A DNA stretch of 64,000 nucleotides from Pseudarthrobacter sp. NS4 (lineage in GTDB: Bacteria; Actinomycetota; Actinomycetes; Actinomycetales; Micrococcaceae). The stretch covers positions 1,922,001-1,986,000 of the forward strand of contig NZ_CP103288.1 in assembly GCF_024758005.1 (NCBI RefSeq), given 5' to 3'. This document shows positions 16,769-26,536 of this stretch, in pieces. The first letter of the stretch is position 1, and each line of letters starts with the position of its first letter. Under the pieces are notes generated by a model, which saw only the letters and a list, made by a program, of their open reading frames with translations, did not search any database and had not been told where the DNA came from. A program made the translations under genes and the position numbers.

Positions 16769-17611
16769 TCACGATCGGGTGTCGAGGTAGTGCAGAATCG
16801 CCCGGGCCGTTTCCTCCGGGGCGCTGAGGTGGGGGCAGTGCCCGGTGGCCTGAAGCTGCACCAGGGTGCTGTGTTCCAGATTCTTGTGCAGGTAGGCGCC
16901 CACTTCCGGCGGGGCAAGCCGATCGTTGGAGCACTGCAGAATCAGGCAGCTGGTGCGCACCTTTTTCAGTTCAGGGCGGGTGTCGGAAAAAAAGGTTACC
17001 CCGGCGAAGTGCCGTGCGATGGACGGATTTGTCCGGCAGAAGCTGACACGCAGGTCCTCCGCTAATTCCGGCTCCTGCGGGTTGCCCATGACCATGGGCG
17101 CCAAGGCCGCGGCCCAGGCGAAATAGTTGCTATCCAGAGATGCCAGCAGGCCCTCGATGTCTTCCCGCGAAAACCCGCCCACGTAGCCATCGTACGGGTC
17201 ATCCGTATGACGGGGTGAAGGAGCAAGCAGGACCAGGTGGGAGAAACGGTTGGGGTCCTGCACTGCGGCGATCACGGCGATCATCGTGCTGACACTGTGG
17301 CCCACCAGGATGACGTCCTCAAGTTCAAGGGCAGCGCAAACCTCCAGCAAGTCCGACGCGTACCCATCCAGGGACCCGTACTTCTCCCAGTCATAGACGC
17401 TGATGTCGGAGTGTCCTGCACCAACATGATCAAAAAGCACCAGCCGGTAATCATCAATGAAATAGGGCAGCAGCTTCCGCCACATAGCCTGATCGCAGCC
17501 AAAACCGTGAGCAAACATCAACACAGGCCCATCATCCCGGCCGAATATGGTGACATTGTTCCGGCCGATTACCGCAGCAGCTGCTTCGATCACGTTCTCA
17601 CTGACCCTCAC
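16769..17611 (-). CDS. alpha/beta hydrolase, RsbQ/KAI2-like
   Basis: The 280-residue protein follows the RsbQ-type pattern: an oxyanion-hole region (MFAHGFGCDQAMWRKLLPYF), the nucleophile elbow GHSVS, an acid after SNDRL, and the catalytic His in GHCPHLSAP. RsbQ in Bacillus makes a hydrophobic signal for the energy-stress phosphatase RsbP; here no RsbP partner is adjacent. Start is GTG at 17611 with a weak upstream site. Cytosolic; substrate unknown. Confidence 0.85.
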   Translation of the reverse strand: MRVSENVIEAAAAVIGRNNVTIFGRDDGPVLMFAHGFGCDQAMWRKLLPYFIDDYRLVLFDHVGAGHSDISVYDWEKYGSLDGYASDLLEVCAALELEDVILVGHSVSTMIAVIAAVQDPNRFSHLVLLAPSPRHTDDPYDGYVGGFSREDIEGLLASLDSNYFAWAAALAPMVMGNPQEPELAEDLRVSFCRTNPSIARHFAGVTFFSDTRPELKKVRTSCLILQCSNDRLAPPEVGAYLHKNLEHSTLVQLQATGHCPHLSAPEETARAILHYLDTRS

Positions 17612-18097
17612 GTAGGGTGGCGTCCTGTCCCAGACTATCCACGGGAAATAGAGAATCCTAGGGATCCTCCCACATAACCTTCAAGGTGACGTCGATTCAG
17701 CCCGTTACATGCGACGCGGCTTACGCGACTCCTCCGACAGGGACCATGATCGCGATCAGAGCGTTGTCGGCCAGGGTATGGGCGAACCAAATTGGAGCCC
17801 GTCCAAAGTGCGACTCGCGGCCGAACCGCTCGGGGTCGACGTCGGGATGGGCGAGGCCGTTGTCCTAGTGGATGCGTAGCAGCTTGGCAGCATAGGCCGA
17901 GGACAGGCGGCCAAGCTGAAAGCGTAGATGGATCTAGCTACGCTGGAGCTTGCAAGCTTTCGCGGCCGAATAATCAATTTCGCATTGTTGGAGCACCTTA
18001 ATGGGACGGCAGCTATACGCTCGACGCCTCGTCTCAGGCGTCCCACATTCAGTCAGCACTTAAACCTGGGTGACATAGCAACCCCATTCAGAAACGC
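17612..18097. other. intergenic before the IS element
   Basis: No supported gene. Short frames on both strands are Arg/Ser-rich shadows. The region ends at the IS256 left inverted repeat. Confidence 0.4.
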
Positions 18098-19478
18098 GGG
18101 ACTGTCCGATAAACGGTGTGTGGAGTCCGGCCGGTTTTCATTATTGAGTGGTTCTTTCGAACCGGCCGGCGAAGGTAATCGCGAACGCGTTTAGTGCAGG
18201 CTTCCACCTCATCACCCAGCGTGCCCGACCGCCGCCGGTGGGTCAAGAGATCTGGTGACCAGATACAGGCATTTCAGGGCCGCGGTCTCGTTCGGAAAAT
18301 GCCCGCGGGCCCTCACTGCCCTTCGGTAGCGTGCGTTGATCGACTCGATCGCGTTCGTCGTGCAGATCACCCGCCGGATCTCCACGTCGTACTCCAGGAA
18401 CGGCACGAATTCAGCCCAGGAGGATTCCCAGAGCCGCACGATCGCCGGATATCGCTGGCCCCACTCGGCCGTGAACTCAGCGAACCGGTCCTTCGCCGCT
18501 TGCTCGGACGGGGCCGTGTAGACCGGCTTGAGCGCCTTGACGATGCCGTCGCGGTGCTGCCGTCCGGCATAGCGGAAGCTGTTGCGGATCAAGTGCACGA
18601 TGCACTGCTGCACAACCGTTCGCTCCCACGTCGTCGTGATCGCCTCCGGCAAGCCCTTGAGCCCATCGCAGACGGTGATCAACACATCCTCCACACCCCG
18701 GTTCTTCAGCTCGGAGAATACCTGCAGCCAGAACCGGGCACCCTCGCCACCGTCGCCGGCCCAGATGCCCAAGATCTCCCGCTCCCCGTTTGTGGTGACC
18801 CCCATGACGACGTAGAACGGGGTGTTGCGCACCTGCCCGTCACGGACCTTGACCACGACTGCGTCAACGAAGAGCACCGGGTAGATCGGGTCCAAAGGCC
18901 GGGCCGACCATTCGGCCAGTTCCCCGGCGACTTTCTCCGTGATGCGGCTGATGGTGTCTTTGGAGACTCTGGCCCCGTAGACCTCCTCGAAGTGCGCCGC
19001 GATTTCCCCGGTGGTCAGCCCCCGGGCAGAGAGCGAGAGCACGATCTGGTCGATCCCGTCCAGACGCCGTTTCCGTTTGGGCACGATCACCGGGTCGAAC
19101 GAGCCGTCCCGATCCCGGGGCACCTCAATCTCGACCGGGCCGATCTCGGTCAGCACGGTCTTTGACCTGGTGCCGTTGCGCATGTTGGCTGCGATCGGTG
19201 TCTGGCCATGCTCGTGCCCGAGGTGCTCGGTCAACTCGGCTTCCAGCGCGGTCTCGAGCACGTTCCTCGTGAGCTGGTTCAGCAGCCCGCCGGGGCCGAC
19301 CAGGCTCACGCCCTGTTCCTTGGCCTGCGCGAGCAGCCGCTCCGCAAGCTCCTTCTGATCGATGATCTCTCCCGTCACAGGATCGATCATCACCCCTGTC
19401 ATCTCGGTCGTGGACTCTGACACGGCCGTCTCCTCTCGGATTGGGCCGGACCCCACACACCGTTATTCAGACAGTCCC
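18098..19478 (-). mobile_element. IS256-family insertion sequence
   Basis: A 1381-base element bounded by imperfect 35-base inverted repeats at 18098-18132 and 19444-19478 (about 31 of 35 match; both begin GGGACTGTC). It encodes one complete transposase. The 8 bases on each side (AGAAACGC and TGGGTTAG) do not match, so no target duplication is seen; this suggests an old insertion, a deletion beside it, or recombination between copies. Confidence 0.9.
18212..19423 (-). CDS. IS256-family transposase
   Basis: A 403-residue DDE transposase of the mutator/IS256 class. Seen are LTTGEIAAHFEEVYGARVSK (DNA-binding part), PVLFVDAVVVKVRDG with the first catalytic Asp, VLITVCDGLKGLPEAI with the second, and RRVICTTNAIESINARYR near the catalytic Glu. 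GTG 19423 is chosen because GAGAGGAG lies upstream. The frame is intact end to end, so it may be active. Confidence 0.93.
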   Translation of the reverse strand: MSESTTEMTGVMIDPVTGEIIDQKELAERLLAQAKEQGVSLVGPGGLLNQLTRNVLETALEAELTEHLGHEHGQTPIAANMRNGTRSKTVLTEIGPVEIEVPRDRDGSFDPVIVPKRKRRLDGIDQIVLSLSARGLTTGEIAAHFEEVYGARVSKDTISRITEKVAGELAEWSARPLDPIYPVLFVDAVVVKVRDGQVRNTPFYVVMGVTTNGEREILGIWAGDGGEGARFWLQVFSELKNRGVEDVLITVCDGLKGLPEAITTTWERTVVQQCIVHLIRNSFRYAGRQHRDGIVKALKPVYTAPSEQAAKDRFAEFTAEWGQRYPAIVRLWESSWAEFVPFLEYDVEIRRVICTTNAIESINARYRRAVRARGHFPNETAALKCLYLVTRSLDPPAAVGHAG

Positions 19479-19606
19479 TGGGTTAGTCCCGGCTACTATC
19501 AGGAGCCAGTGGAGTGGCTGCTTAGCGGTAATGGTTGTTGGCGGTGGCGGTGTTCGCCGTTGACTTGGGGCCAAGCCTTGCTCTGGCAGTTCGAGCTTTG
19601 GGTTCC

Positions 19607-20637
19607 TCAGGGCAGGTCGAAGGGCAGTGTTTTGTAGGCGGTGTTTTTGTTCATGTTCCAGCCGGCGATGAGGCCGGAGCCGATCATTTGGTCGCTGAGG
19701 CGGGCGAGGCGGTAGGCGGGGTCGGTGTCGAGTGCTAGTTGGAGGAATTGGTGGGCTTTGCTGCCTTTGCCTTCCCACCAGTTGATGTAGCCGATGGCCG
19801 TGAGGACCGGTGCGGAGTGTTCGGGGCTGGTGCGGGTGTAGGCGTGCAGGAGCAGTTGCTGTGCCCACTCGATGCGTGACCACCTCGGGGCGGCTTCAGT
19901 TTGGGCGAACAGGATCTGCTGCATAGGTTCGTCCACTCCGGGGATGTCTGCGATGAGCCGGTCGCGGATTGCCGGGAATTGCAGGTTGGCGACCAGGGCA
20001 TGGCAGTCGTCGTCGTTCGGGAAGGTTCTGGAGTCGAGCATGTTTGACCAGAGTTTCCTGCCCTGCTGCAGAGCGGAGTCGATGGGCTGGGTCCTGATGG
20101 TTTCCATGTGATGTTCGACGGCGGCCGCTTTCGTTTTTCCTGGCTGGTGGTTGGGAGGGTGATCCGATCGGTTGGTTCGATGGAGCTGCCCCGGTAGATG
20201 AATTCGGCGTTGATCGCACTGGTCTCGGTTGAGCTGACGGGCAGGGCGAGGCTGGTGCCGGGGTCGCCGTCGTAGGGGGAGGTTTCGTCTCCGACGAAGA
20301 GTCCGTCCCGGATGGTGATGCCCTGTTCGGCGAGGACCCCGGTGAGCGCGGCGATGGTGCCGGCGTGCGGCCTGGCCTGTCCGGGGTGGGCGGTTTCGCT
20401 GGTGTAGACGGCGAAGAGGATGGATGTGGCGTTGGTGTCGCTGGTGAGATAGTGGGCGACGGTGCGTGCGTAGGGGAGTTCCTGCCCGGGTTGGCGGGGG
20501 AGATCGATGCGCAGGGTCGCGCCGATGCTGTTCTCGTTCAGGGTGATGCAGACCAGGCTTTCCTGCGGCCAGAAGCCCAGGGTGTGGCCGATGAAGCTGA
20601 GTACATCTGATGGTGTTTTGATCGTGAGCTTTTCCAA
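19607..20637 (-). pseudogene. DUF4192 protein gene, single-base frameshift
   Basis: The first frame (from ATG 20637) begins MEKLTIKTPSDVLSFIGHTL, the DUF4192 N-terminus, and is good to about 20125. The rest (ALQQGRKLWSNMLDS onward, with GYINWWEGKGSKAHQFLQLA) is in another frame that ends at 19607. Adding one base in the A-run at about 20128 restores EKRK-AAAVEHHMETI and a full-length protein. DUF4192 proteins are cytosolic, actinobacterial and of unknown function. True frameshift or sequencing error. Confidence 0.8.
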
Positions 20638-21076
20638 GATCCCGTGGTTCCCTTCACCCTGGTTCTTCCGTGTTGTTGTGCGGTTGTTGGTTGTGGGCGT
20701 CGTTCTGGTAGGGGACCACCCGCTGGGTTGAGGGGCCGGAGTGCAACTTGGGGAACCGGCGCCGGGGCGAAAACTTCAGCTGGAGGCAAGGCATCACTGT
20801 TCTGGTGATGAAGTTTCCGGTTCCGGGGTCGGCGCGGTAGCGCCCTGGTTGCGTGGAGGACCCGCCCAGCGATCATGGGGCATATCAGAATGACAAGCAG
20901 TCATAAAGCTTTTGCTCATTCATCGGGGTACTGGGATCAGGCAGCATGACTTCTGCGGAGGATGAGATGTCACGCCGCAGGGGAGTCCGTTCCCTGAGTC
21001 GCCGGGTAGGAGTAACCGAAGTGCCCGCCTAAGTCGGGTATCAACGGTAGGGGGCTTTGGATGGTTTGATTAGTCG
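20638..21076. other. intergenic; possible 28-codon ORF
   Basis: No clear gene. A small frame at 20946-21032 (+) begins MTSAEDEMSRRRG and ends with TAA; it has basic, helical character but only a weak upstream site. Otherwise no motif is seen. Confidence 0.3.
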
Positions 21077-21826
21077 ATGCTTCGTCTCAGACGCCTCGTG
21101 GTCCTTATCCTGTTTGCGGTTTGTGTCACCACCGCGTCATTGTTCTGGGCGCTTGGGCAACCTGGCGTGGACGTCCGTCGTGCCTTTTCTCCACCGCCGC
21201 GTGCGGAGGCGGAGCTCGAAATGCTGTCCTCCGGTATGACCGCCGCCGTGAACGTCACCAGAAACCCGGACGCCCAGTGGGTTGTTTGGACTGCAGGGCA
21301 GACCGGAATCCCTGAACGCGCGCTGCGGGCGTATGTTGCCGCGGCTGTGACCGTGAATGCTACTGCTCCGGCGTGCGGGATCGGTTGGAACACTGTGGCG
21401 GCCGTTGGTTTCGTCGAAACAGCACACGGGACATACGGCGGCGGCAGCCTGACAGCCGCGGGGCAGGTGAGCCGCCCGGTTGTGGGCCCGGTCCTGAACG
21501 GTGCCGGATTCGCCGCTATCGCCGACACGGACGCGGGCGCCCTGGACGGGGATACCCGCTGGGACCGTGCTGTGGGACCGATGCAGTTCATTCCTTCCAC
21601 GTGGCAGCTCGTAGGGCGGGACGGGAACGGGGATGGAACGGCGGATCCGTTCAATGTCGATGATGCCGCCCTTAGTGCGGCGACTTATCTGTGTGCCGGC
21701 GGCCGTGACCTCACAACCGCGGGCGGGTGGACCGACGCGATCTACGCCTACAACCAGTCCGATGCCTATATCCGGCAAGTGCGTGACCAGGCCACGGCCT
21801 ACGCAGCAAAGGCTGGCACCAGGTAA
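21077..21826 (+). CDS. lytic transglycosylase-like (MltB type), membrane-anchored
   Basis: A 249-residue protein with an N-terminal signal or anchor helix (about residues 7-27) and a lysozyme-like domain from about 70. FVETAHGTYGGG carries the probable catalytic Glu, VGPMQFIPSTW is the hallmark MltB/SLT motif, and DDAALSAATYLCAGGRDL closes the domain. It would cleave peptidoglycan glycan strands outside the membrane. A single gene. Confidence 0.88.
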   Translation: MLRLRRLVVLILFAVCVTTASLFWALGQPGVDVRRAFSPPPRAEAELEMLSSGMTAAVNVTRNPDAQWVVWTAGQTGIPERALRAYVAAAVTVNATAPACGIGWNTVAAVGFVETAHGTYGGGSLTAAGQVSRPVVGPVLNGAGFAAIADTDAGALDGDTRWDRAVGPMQFIPSTWQLVGRDGNGDGTADPFNVDDAALSAATYLCAGGRDLTTAGGWTDAIYAYNQSDAYIRQVRDQATAYAAKAGTR

Positions 21827-22468
21827 GCAGTCAGCGGTCGGGCTGTTGCGGGTGTGTCCCCGCCCAAGTGTTAATCCAGCGCCTTCGCGGTAGGCCAAAA
21901 AGAGTGTGGACAGTGTCCACACTTCCGACCTCGGACTGGGCTTTACAGCCGCCGGACTGCTCAGGATTCCGCATGTTTTCGCGGGTCCCCAGTGTTTTTC
22001 AAGGGCTGGAATGCAGTTCGAGTCCCACCTCGGGCACAGTGTTTCCGCAGGTCAGACGGTTTTTGTTCGCTGCGTGTTGACAAAGCTTGACGCCGTCCTG
22101 CTCTTGTGATTAAAGGCTCATTCAGCTGCTTGTGAAGTTGCATCAGTGACGTTCGGGCAGAAGCACGCGGGCTCGCTTGGAGGCACCGGCGTCCGCTACC
22201 GAGTTGCTACGAGAATTGCCAGCCAGGCAGGAACTCGCACGACTCAACGAAAATTTAGGCGATACCGTCATCGCGCTCGTTCAGCCGGCGAGACGCCTCA
22301 TATCGCAAGGCTTCGAGACGACTTCTGGGGTGAAGCCCTTGAGCTGCCTTCACCGGGCAGTTTCGGGAGAGCCTGCAAAAGGCGCGCAGGAATCCTGCTC
22401 CGGGACGGGCCAGTTGTGGTGCCGCTGGGGCGATTATCTGGCTTCGTAAAAACTCACCGGTCCGCTTT
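21827..22468. other. intergenic with repeat R2 copy A
   Basis: No supported gene over about 640 bases. It contains the hairpin at 21903-21923 and repeat R2 copy A. The part from 22140 on carries only weak frames on both strands. Confidence 0.5.
21903..22038. repeat. intergenic repeat R2, copy A (hairpin plus T-arm-like motif)
   Basis: It starts with a near-perfect hairpin, AGTGTGGACA-g-TGTCCACACT. About 40 bases later a block beginning GGATTCCGC is shared with 49151-49223. The block ends with GGGCTGGAATGCAGTTCGAG and then TCCCACCTCG, which looks like a tRNA T-loop and 3' end, but the T-stem does not pair, so it is not a tRNA gene. Confidence 0.7.
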
Positions 22469-23794
22469 TTACGATCCTGCATGGTCCGGACGCTCCAGCA
22501 GCTGCGAGGCGGCGTAACCGATGACCAGGCCGCAGAAGGCTGCGTGGATGCTGAACAGGTCCAGGCCGGAGATGGTCACCACGAAGGTCACCAGCGCGCC
22601 CAGCGTAAAGGTGGAGGAGAAGGCGGTCACGAATGCCTGCTGGAGTGCGCGCAGCATCGCAATTCCGCCCAGGACCAGGACGAATTCCCTGGGCGTGGCA
22701 AGCATCAGCCGGGTCAGGGTGGGGGCCAGGGCTGCGAAGAGCAGGGCGAGGCAACCATAGGTCACCGCTGCTGTGTACTGCCGTTCTTTAACTCCCGACG
22801 ACGTCAACAGGGCGTTCGTAGGGCCCGTCACGCAAGCCGATACCGCGCCGAAGCCGGCGTTCAGCAAGGAGAACGCGCCGGAAACGATGGCGAAAACGTT
22901 CACGGGCGGCCGGTGTCCGGCCGTCCGAAGCACGGCGATGCCCTGGCCATTCTGGACGAACAGCACCGTCAAGGCCAGGGGAACCACCAGCTCCAGCTGC
23001 GACGCCCACGTGAACACCGGAGGGGTGAAGACCGGGGCGGCCAGGAGGGGTCCCGGCTCCGCGGGAACAAACTGCCCGCTGACCGCCACCGCCAGGCAAC
23101 CGGCCACCAGCGTCCCCAGAACGGGGGGAAGGAATTTCCCCAGGGCCGGCAGGGCGGTCAGGAGCAGGAACGCGCCCACCATCGGGGCCGCGACGGCCGG
23201 GTTGGCTTGGCTTGAGGAGACGATGTCCGTGCCGAAGCGGAGGAACACGGCGGCGACCATGGCCATGACGATCGGCAGGGGGATCGTCGCCATGATCCGA
23301 CGGACCACTCCGGTGGCGCCCAGTGCCAGGATGAGCAGGCCGGCAGTGAAGAACGTGCCCACCACCTCCGCAAAGGAAAGGTGCTGCAGCGACGGCCCGA
23401 GCAGTACCGTGCCGGGAATCGACCAGGCGAACGCCAATGGCTGCCGGTACAGCAGCGACATAATCAGTGTCGCGGCACCGCCGGAGAACATGATCCCGAA
23501 AACCCACGAGGCGAGCTGGTCCTGGCTCAGCCCGCCCGCTGCCCCGACGGCGAGGGTGACGGCGATGGGCCCGGAAGCCGTGAAGACCAGGCCAATGGCG
23601 CCGTTGGAAAGGTAGGTCGGGGCTACGTCCCGGAGGAAACGGCGTGGTCCGGCTGGACGGGCTCCGGGCCGTTCCAGGAGCGGTTGCTGCGCAGGCGGCA
23701 TCTCAGCGGCCGCCAGCCCGGGCGCCGGCTCATGGGGGACGGGCGCTGCTGCGGTCTCGGGTTGGGTGGCTGGGTCCTGGCGGAAAGTGGGCAT
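22469..23794 (-). CDS. benE: benzoate/H+ symporter BenE
   Basis: A 441-residue membrane protein of the BenE family with about twelve helices. Its N-terminal 70 residues are Pro/Ala-rich and soluble; the core starts YLSNGAIGLVFTASGPIAV and includes FGAVSACVTGPTNALLTSSG. It imports benzoate with protons. ATG 23794 has CAGGAG upstream; a longer frame from 23890 has no such support. It lies immediately downstream of catA on the same strand (111-base gap), probably co-induced. Confidence 0.9.
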   Translation of the reverse strand: MPTFRQDPATQPETAAAPVPHEPAPGLAAAEMPPAQQPLLERPGARPAGPRRFLRDVAPTYLSNGAIGLVFTASGPIAVTLAVGAAGGLSQDQLASWVFGIMFSGGAATLIMSLLYRQPLAFAWSIPGTVLLGPSLQHLSFAEVVGTFFTAGLLILALGATGVVRRIMATIPLPIVMAMVAAVFLRFGTDIVSSSQANPAVAAPMVGAFLLLTALPALGKFLPPVLGTLVAGCLAVAVSGQFVPAEPGPLLAAPVFTPPVFTWASQLELVVPLALTVLFVQNGQGIAVLRTAGHRPPVNVFAIVSGAFSLLNAGFGAVSACVTGPTNALLTSSGVKERQYTAAVTYGCLALLFAALAPTLTRLMLATPREFVLVLGGIAMLRALQQAFVTAFSSTFTLGALVTFVVTISGLDLFSIHAAFCGLVIGYAASQLLERPDHAGS

Positions 23795-23905
23795 CCGGGC
23801 TCCTGGCTGCGTGGTCAGAAAAGGCAGGCACCCCGGAGATGCAGCTCCGGGGCGCCTGGGTTGCCGGGACCTGGCACCGGCCTCAGGCAAGCAGGGGCAA
23901 AAGTC

Positions 23906-24790
23906 CTACTTGGTCTCGCCTTCCTTGGCGAGGACGTAGTTGTACACAGCGTCCTCGCCGGCTCCACCATCCGTGCGGGGTTTGGGGTCCAGCATCAGTT
24001 CAGGCTTGACGGCCGAGGCGATGTCGTCTGCGTTGTGCGGGTCACCCGGGAAGTAGAGCTGCTGGGTGACGGGCTGGTAGCCGGGTGCCGACACCTTGAT
24101 GTGGATGTGGGCCGGACGCCAGGCGTGCCAGCCGGCCGCCTCAATGAGCTGACCGCAGGCGCCGTCCGTGGGGATCTGGTACGGCGCCGGGCGCATGGTG
24201 TTGATTTCGAAACGGCCTTCGTCGTCGGCCTTGACCGTGGCCCGGAAGAGCCACTCCGGCAGGCCCGGGGCGTACTGCGAGTAGAAGCCGGCGGCGTCCG
24301 CGTGCCAGATCTCCACCTGCGCACCCTGGAGGGCATTGCCGTTGGTGTCCGTGAACTGGCCGGTGAAGCGCAGGGGGGTGCCCTCTTCCCCGTCGCGCAT
24401 GAGGACAGTGGCCGGCGTCGCAAGCTCCGGAGAGCCGGGTACGTAGTACGGGCCCTCGATGGTGCCCCTCGTGCCGGGACGGTCCTGGGAGTTGACGTCT
24501 TCCACCGTGTGCTCCAGCCACACGTCCAGGAACAGCGGCCACTCGCCGTCGGTGCCTACCTTGATCAGCCACGCCTTCAGCGCGTTGTATTCCTCGTAGG
24601 TGACCTGGTGCTCAACGACGATGTCATTGGCGGCCTTGATGAGCGCCCCGGCCAGCAGGCTCACGCGCTCCTTGGGCACCGTCAGTTCCGAGAGCTTACC
24701 GGAAGCGGCGAAGCGCTCGGTGGCCTTCGATCCGGCTTCAACGGCAGTGCCCTCTTTCTCGTTCCGGGTATCCAGCTGGGTCTCAGTCAT
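23906..24790 (-). CDS. catA: catechol 1,2-dioxygenase
   Basis: A 294-residue intradiol ring-cleavage enzyme converting catechol to cis,cis-muconate. The Fe(III) ligands are all visible: Tyr in IEGPYYVPGSP, Tyr in APYQIPTDG, and the two His of WRPAHIHIKV. The N-terminal helical dimerisation region (VSLLAGALIKAANDIVVEHQ) is typical. ATG 24790 follows GGTGGAGA. It is divergent from benA across a 325-base regulatory gap. Confidence 0.95.
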   Translation of the reverse strand: MTETQLDTRNEKEGTAVEAGSKATERFAASGKLSELTVPKERVSLLAGALIKAANDIVVEHQVTYEEYNALKAWLIKVGTDGEWPLFLDVWLEHTVEDVNSQDRPGTRGTIEGPYYVPGSPELATPATVLMRDGEEGTPLRFTGQFTDTNGNALQGAQVEIWHADAAGFYSQYAPGLPEWLFRATVKADDEGRFEINTMRPAPYQIPTDGACGQLIEAAGWHAWRPAHIHIKVSAPGYQPVTQQLYFPGDPHNADDIASAVKPELMLDPKPRTDGGAGEDAVYNYVLAKEGETK

Positions 24791-24917
24791 GGCGGTCTCC
24801 ACCTTCGTCGTTGAAATTGGGGCCAGGAAGGTCTCCTGTACCCGCCGCGGGACGCTGGCACAGGAGAACCTGCCGTCCGTGGCGTCGCGTGATGTCTGTC
24901 TCATCGTAGGTCCGAAG

Positions 24918-24962
24918 ATAATGACGAAACAAATATTGATAAGGCTGGTTTCTAGTCATTAT
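24918..24962. promoter_or_regulatory. inverted repeat in the catA-benA divergent region
   Basis: ATAATGAC (24918-24925) is mirrored by GTCATTAT (24955-24962), with 29 bases between. The surrounding 24905-24975 is the AT-richest part of the divergent spacer and likely carries both promoters. It is a candidate operator for the cluster regulator. The rest of the spacer (24791-25115) shows no gene. Confidence 0.4.
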
Positions 24963-25115
24963 TGGGACATAAAAGCACCCTTGGTCGACCCTAGGTGTTT
25001 GCCGGATGTGAGACCAGTCACGAGGGGGAAGAATTGCCTCTAACGTCCACCGCCGGCATCGCCAGCCAGGACCTCCCGCCCTTCCGTCCAGCAATCTCCA
25101 ATGAGGGAGCACGCC

Positions 25116-26501
25116 ATGACCGAGAACCTGATCCATGCCCGCGAGGTCCTTGCCGACGCCGTGATAGACGACCGTGAGAACGGCATCATCCGGGCCAAGC
25201 GCGAAATCTTCACCGACCAGGAGATCTTCGAGCTCGAGATGAAGCACATCTTCGAAGGCAACTGGGTGTACCTGGCCCATGAGTCCCAGATCCCCAACGT
25301 GGGTGACTACTTCACCACTTACATCGGCCGCACCCCGGTGATGATCACCCGGGACAAGGACGAGAAGCTCAACTGCATCGTCAACGCCTGTTCGCACCGC
25401 GGCGCCATGCTGTGCCGCCGCAAGACGGACAACCGCACCACCTTCACCTGCCCGTTCCACGGCTGGACGTTCAAGAACTCCGGCGAGCTGCTGAAGGTCA
25501 AGGACTCCCGGAACGCCGGCTACCCCGAGACCTTCAACAAGGAAGGCTCGCACGACCTCACCAAGGTGGCCCGCTTCGAGTCCTACCGCGGCTTCCTGTT
25601 CGGCTCGCTGAAGGCTGACGTGCTTCCGCTCGAGGAGCACCTGGGCGACGCCACCAAGGTGATCGACTCGATCGTTGACCAGTCACCCGACGGCCTGGAG
25701 GTGCTGCGCGGTTCCTCCACCTACACCTACGACGGCAACTGGAAAGTCCAGGCGGAGAACGGCGCCGACGGCTACCACGTCACGGCCGTGCACTGGAACT
25801 ACGCCGCCACCACCGCCCGCCGCAGCGCCGGTGACTCCGCCAACACGACCAAGGCCATGGACGCCGGCAAATGGGGCAAGGTCAAGGGGGGCTTCTACTC
25901 CTACGACCACGGGCACCTGCTGCTGTGGCAGGAATGGACCAACCCCGAGGACCGCCCGCTCTGGGACCGCCGCGAGGAACTGGTCCAGAAGTACGGCGAG
26001 GAGATGGCCAACTTCATGATCAACATCTCGCGCAACCTGTGCCTGTACCCGAACGTGTACATCATGGACCAGTTCTCCTCGCAGATCCGCCACTTCCGGC
26101 CGATTTCCGCGGACCAGACCGAGGTGACGATCTACTGCATCGCTCCCAAGGGCGAGTCCCAGGAGAACCGCTCCAAGCGCATCCGGCAGTACGAGGACTT
26201 CTTCAACGCCACCGGCATGGCCACGCCGGACGATTTGGAGGAATTCCGCTCCTGCAACAAGACCTACTGGGCCACCAGCGCCCCGTGGAACGACATGACC
26301 CGCGGCTCCACCCACGAGATCGCCGGTCCGGACGAGCAGGCCCAGGCCCTGGGCATGACCAGGGTCATCGCCTCCGGCGTGCGCACCGAAGACGAAGGGC
26401 TCTACCCCATCCAGCACGGGTACTGGAAGGAAGTCATGGACCGTGCCCTGGCGGAGGAAGAGGAGCGTTCCGCGCCGGACTGTGTCCCCGTCTCCGCCTG
26501 A
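25116..26501 (+). CDS. benA: benzoate 1,2-dioxygenase, large (alpha) subunit
   Basis: A 461-residue Rieske non-haem iron oxygenase subunit. The [2Fe-2S] ligands are C92, H94, C112 and H115 ([10 protein letters not shown] then FTCPFHGW). The catalytic iron region is at about residues 215-228 ([13 protein letters not shown]). With BenB and BenC it turns benzoate plus O2 and NADH into the 1,2-cis-diol. ATG 25116 has GAGGGAG upstream. It is first of benABCD. Confidence 0.96.
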   Translation: MTENLIHAREVLADAVIDDRENGIIRAKREIFTDQEIFELEMKHIFEGNWVYLAHESQIPNVGDYFTTYIGRTPVMITRDKDEKLNCIVNACSHRGAMLCRRKTDNRTTFTCPFHGWTFKNSGELLKVKDSRNAGYPETFNKEGSHDLTKVARFESYRGFLFGSLKADVLPLEEHLGDATKVIDSIVDQSPDGLEVLRGSSTYTYDGNWKVQAENGADGYHVTAVHWNYAATTARRSAGDSANTTKAMDAGKWGKVKGGFYSYDHGHLLLWQEWTNPEDRPLWDRREELVQKYGEEMANFMINISRNLCLYPNVYIMDQFSSQIRHFRPISADQTEVTIYCIAPKGESQENRSKRIRQYEDFFNATGMATPDDLEEFRSCNKTYWATSAPWNDMTRGSTHEIAGPDEQAQALGMTRVIASGVRTEDEGLYPIQHGYWKEVMDRALAEEEERSAPDCVPVSA

Positions 26502-26536
26502 CAGAGCCCACCGGAACCAGAGAGAGCGCAGAACCC

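Noticed and set aside
22005..22040. tRNA-like 3' end (GTTCGAGTCC motif)
   Set aside because: The T-stem does not pair and no acceptor, D or anticodon arm can be drawn, here or at 49195-49223.
23381..24814. 477-codon plus-strand frame
   Set aside because: Antisense of benE and catA.
24791..25115. Riboswitch in the catA-benA spacer
   Set aside because: No recognisable riboswitch fold; AT-rich promoter-like sequence and one inverted repeat explain what is seen.
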